From: Bacteroidota bacterium
GTDB taxonomy: Bacteria > Bacteroidota > Bacteroidia > Chitinophagales > Saprospiraceae
Length of the DNA stretch: 6,550 bases
Assembly: GCA_008501835.1 (NCBI GenBank)
Contig: QQUB01000070.1
Span: 1 to 6,550 of the forward strand
Direction of reading: 5' to 3'
Part shown: positions 4,690 to 6,550 of the stretch, in pieces
Layout: each line of letters opens with the position of its first letter
Numbering within the stretch: position 1 is the stretch's first letter
Program-made: the position numbers and the translations under genes
The notes under the pieces: model-generated
What the model was told of the DNA's origin: nothing
Database searches by the model: none
What the model saw: only the letters and a program-made list of their open reading frames with translations

Positions 4690-6550
4690 ATGACTTTAAG
4701 ACTTTCCTCCATATTGATGATTTTGTTTTGCCTTGCAACTTTTGCAATGCATGGGCAAACTGTGGAGGAAGGCCGAAAAAGTATTTCCCAAAACAAAAAT
4801 CTTGTATTTGACCAGCTTCTTGATTCAGCGAGATATTACCTGGAGACCAATGCCGATTTAAGCATCCAGTATGTAGAAGAATCCCTGAGAACACTGGACT
4901 CCAAAAAACTGCGCAGCAGCAGCGAAACAGCAGCTTCCTACAATTTATTGGGTGATATTTACTTCTATTGGAAAGCCTATGATCTGGCAGCAAGCAATTA
5001 TGAGATTGCGCTAAAAGATTTGCGATCTGATTCAGAAATTCTGGAGACCAAACTCAAACTGGCAGAAAGTTTTAGCCTGGATAAAAATTTTCCTTTAAGC
5101 AACGATATTCTTTCTCCTCTTCAGAAAGAACGCAAATTGAGTCATGCTCAAAAAGTGAAATTATTCGAATTACTTGGGGATAACCACAGAGCATTAGGGC
5201 AAAACGAACAGGCGCTGGACTTTTATAATGATGGATTAAAAATTGCCGAAAAGCGAAATCTTCCCGATAAAGTGATTGAACTGAACACAAAAATCGGGGA
5301 GATATATGCCCAAAAAGGAGATGCGAGCAATGCGGAAAGGTTTTACAGTAATTCAATAGATGTTGCCCAGCAGCAGAGTGTTCAACAGGAAGTTGTACAA
5401 AATCAGCGCATGGCCGATTATTACCGCAGCAGCAATCAACTGGACAAGGAAATCAACCTTAGAAAGGCCAATCTCGCCAAAGTGGAATCTCTTCCTGAAA
5501 AATCAGTAGACACCCTGACCACCCAGGCACTCAATTTTGATATTGCCGACGCATATGTCTCTCAGAAAAAATATGTCGAAGCCATCCCCTATCTCAATAA
5601 AAGTATTGAGGTAGCCTCCGAAGCAAAAGACCTGGAAACAGAAAAAGATGCCCTGCAGAGGCTTTCAGAAGTTTACAAGAATGTAGGTGACTTTGATAAT
5701 GCCCTTGAAAATTACCAGAAATATGTGGATCTGGTGGATATCCTTTACGAACAAAAAGAACAGGAACTGGAAGATGTCGCTCAATTCAATAAAGCACTGG
5801 CCCTTCAGCAAAACAGAATAAATATCCTTGAAAAAGACCGTGAACTTACCGAAAACAAGATTGAATTCATCGAAAAGGAACAACAACTTACGGAAGAAAG
5901 CAATCGTCGGCAACGTTTAATTATTTATTCCCTCATCGGAGGACTTGCATTACTTGTTGTTACGGTATTTTTGATGTACAAGAGTAATCGCCAGCGCAAA
6001 ATCACCAACAACCTGCTAGCGCTGAAATCCTTGCGAACCCAAATGAACCCACATTTCATTTTTAATGCATTAAATTCCGTGAACAGTTTTATTGCCCAAA
6101 GTGATGAACGGGCAGCTAATAAATACCTCACCGATTTCTCTACATTGATGCGCGCCGTTCTCGAAAATTCCGAAAAGGATTTTATTCCGCTTTCCAATGA
6201 AATAGAACTTATAGGTCTATATCTCAAACTGGAGCATGCCCGTTTCAAAGAGAAATTTGATTACACTTTTCAGGTTGCTGATGACATAGACGCAGAGGCT
6301 TTTGAAATTCCACCTATGCTGCTTCAACCCTATATTGAAAATGCTGTATGGCACGGCCTGCGATACAAGGAACATAAAGGTAACCTGGAAGTGAAACTCG
6401 CTAAAAAAGACCAGGACACCTTACTCATTACCATCCAGGACGACGGTATCGGCCGAGAAAGATCGAAGGCACTCAAAACCCAGCATCAGCTCAAACGCCA
6501 ATCCAAAGGCATGAATAATGTCTCTTCAAGAATCGCCATCCTGAATGATA
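4690..6550 (+). CDS. TPR-containing sensor histidine kinase, LytS/YehU type, 3'-truncated by the window edge
   Basis: The frame is open from ATG 4690 to the window end, giving 620 residues. The start is chosen because it gives a type I signal peptide (hydrophobic core about residues 5-20, AMHGQ cleavage region); an in-frame ATG at 4615 would bury it. Residues ~35-353 hold about six TPR-like helix pairs, for example 81-112, 158-190, 198-230, 280-313 and 320-352, predicted to be periplasmic. A charged coiled coil (~355-408) leads to one membrane segment (~410-430). The cytoplasmic kinase core starts with LRTQMNPHFIFNALNS, with phospho-acceptor His455, as in PF06580. The ATPase domain shows the N box LLQPYIENAVWHGL (Asn551), DDGIG (584-588) and KGMNN (Gly607). 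Only the last few dozen residues appear to be missing. Such kinases usually pair with a LytTR response regulator, expected just downstream. The ligand is unknown. The leader is A-rich and has no clear Shine-Dalgarno. Confidence 0.95.
   Translation, partial: MTLRLSSILMILFCLATFAMHGQTVEEGRKSISQNKNLVFDQLLDSARYYLETNADLSIQYVEESLRTLDSKKLRSSSETAASYNLLGDIYFYWKAYDLAASNYEIALKDLRSDSEILETKLKLAESFSLDKNFPLSNDILSPLQKERKLSHAQKVKLFELLGDNHRALGQNEQALDFYNDGLKIAEKRNLPDKVIELNTKIGEIYAQKGDASNAERFYSNSIDVAQQQSVQQEVVQNQRMADYYRSSNQLDKEINLRKANLAKVESLPEKSVDTLTTQALNFDIADAYVSQKKYVEAIPYLNKSIEVASEAKDLETEKDALQRLSEVYKNVGDFDNALENYQKYVDLVDILYEQKEQELEDVAQFNKALALQQNRINILEKDRELTENKIEFIEKEQQLTEESNRRQRLIIYSLIGGLALLVVTVFLMYKSNRQRKITNNLLALKSLRTQMNPHFIFNALNSVNSFIAQSDERAANKYLTDFSTLMRAVLENSEKDFIPLSNEIELIGLYLKLEHARFKEKFDYTFQVADDIDAEAFEIPPMLLQPYIENAVWHGLRYKEHKGNLEVKLAKKDQDTLLITIQDDGIGRERSKALKTQHQLKRQSKGMNNVSSRIAILND

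Noticed and set aside
4682..5356. Minus-strand open frames opposite the sensor kinase
   Set aside because: Cys-rich, unordered translations typical of antisense frames; the plus strand carries clear TPR coding sequence.

Overview
The window looks like chromosomal DNA from a Bacteroidota bacterium, possibly Saprospiria or a related group; the rank below phylum is a guess. The reasons are the style of the proteins (short lipoproteins with an N-terminal lipobox, a TPR plus LytS-type sensor kinase, a DUF541/SIMPL protein, a GH3 glycosidase with a C-terminal FnIII-like domain), A-rich leaders without clear Shine-Dalgarno sites, and AT-rich spacers full of palindromes.

Layout, left to right. Bases 1-1503 (+) are the 3' two-thirds or so of a GH3 family glycosidase gene whose start lies outside the window. 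A strong hairpin at 1531-1563 separates it from three minus-strand genes: a 256-aa predicted lipoprotein (1586-2356), a 170-aa predicted lipoprotein (2461-2973) and a 321-aa secreted SIMPL/DUF541 protein (3142-4107). The spacers between these three genes hold distinct repeat structures: a 27-bp near-perfect palindrome, a bulged hairpin, and a run of five 7-bp units. A 582-bp gene-free region (4108-4689) follows. It is unusually rich in inverted and direct repeats and separates the minus-strand group from a divergent plus-strand gene. That gene (4690 to the window end) encodes a sensor histidine kinase with a signal peptide, TPR repeats, a coiled coil, one membrane segment and a LytS/YehU-type kinase core. 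It is cut off shortly before its C-terminus.

Functional links are weak. The GH3 enzyme points to glycan or oligosaccharide breakdown. The three minus-strand products are all predicted to be exported and could be co-transcribed, but the 104- and 168-bp spacers with hairpins argue against a tight operon. The kinase probably signals to a LytTR-type response regulator, which would be expected just downstream and is not visible here.

I found no mobile element genes, CRISPR array, tRNA, rRNA or obvious defence system. The part least explained by known gene families is the structured intergenic region 4108-4689, together with the two lipoproteins of unknown function.
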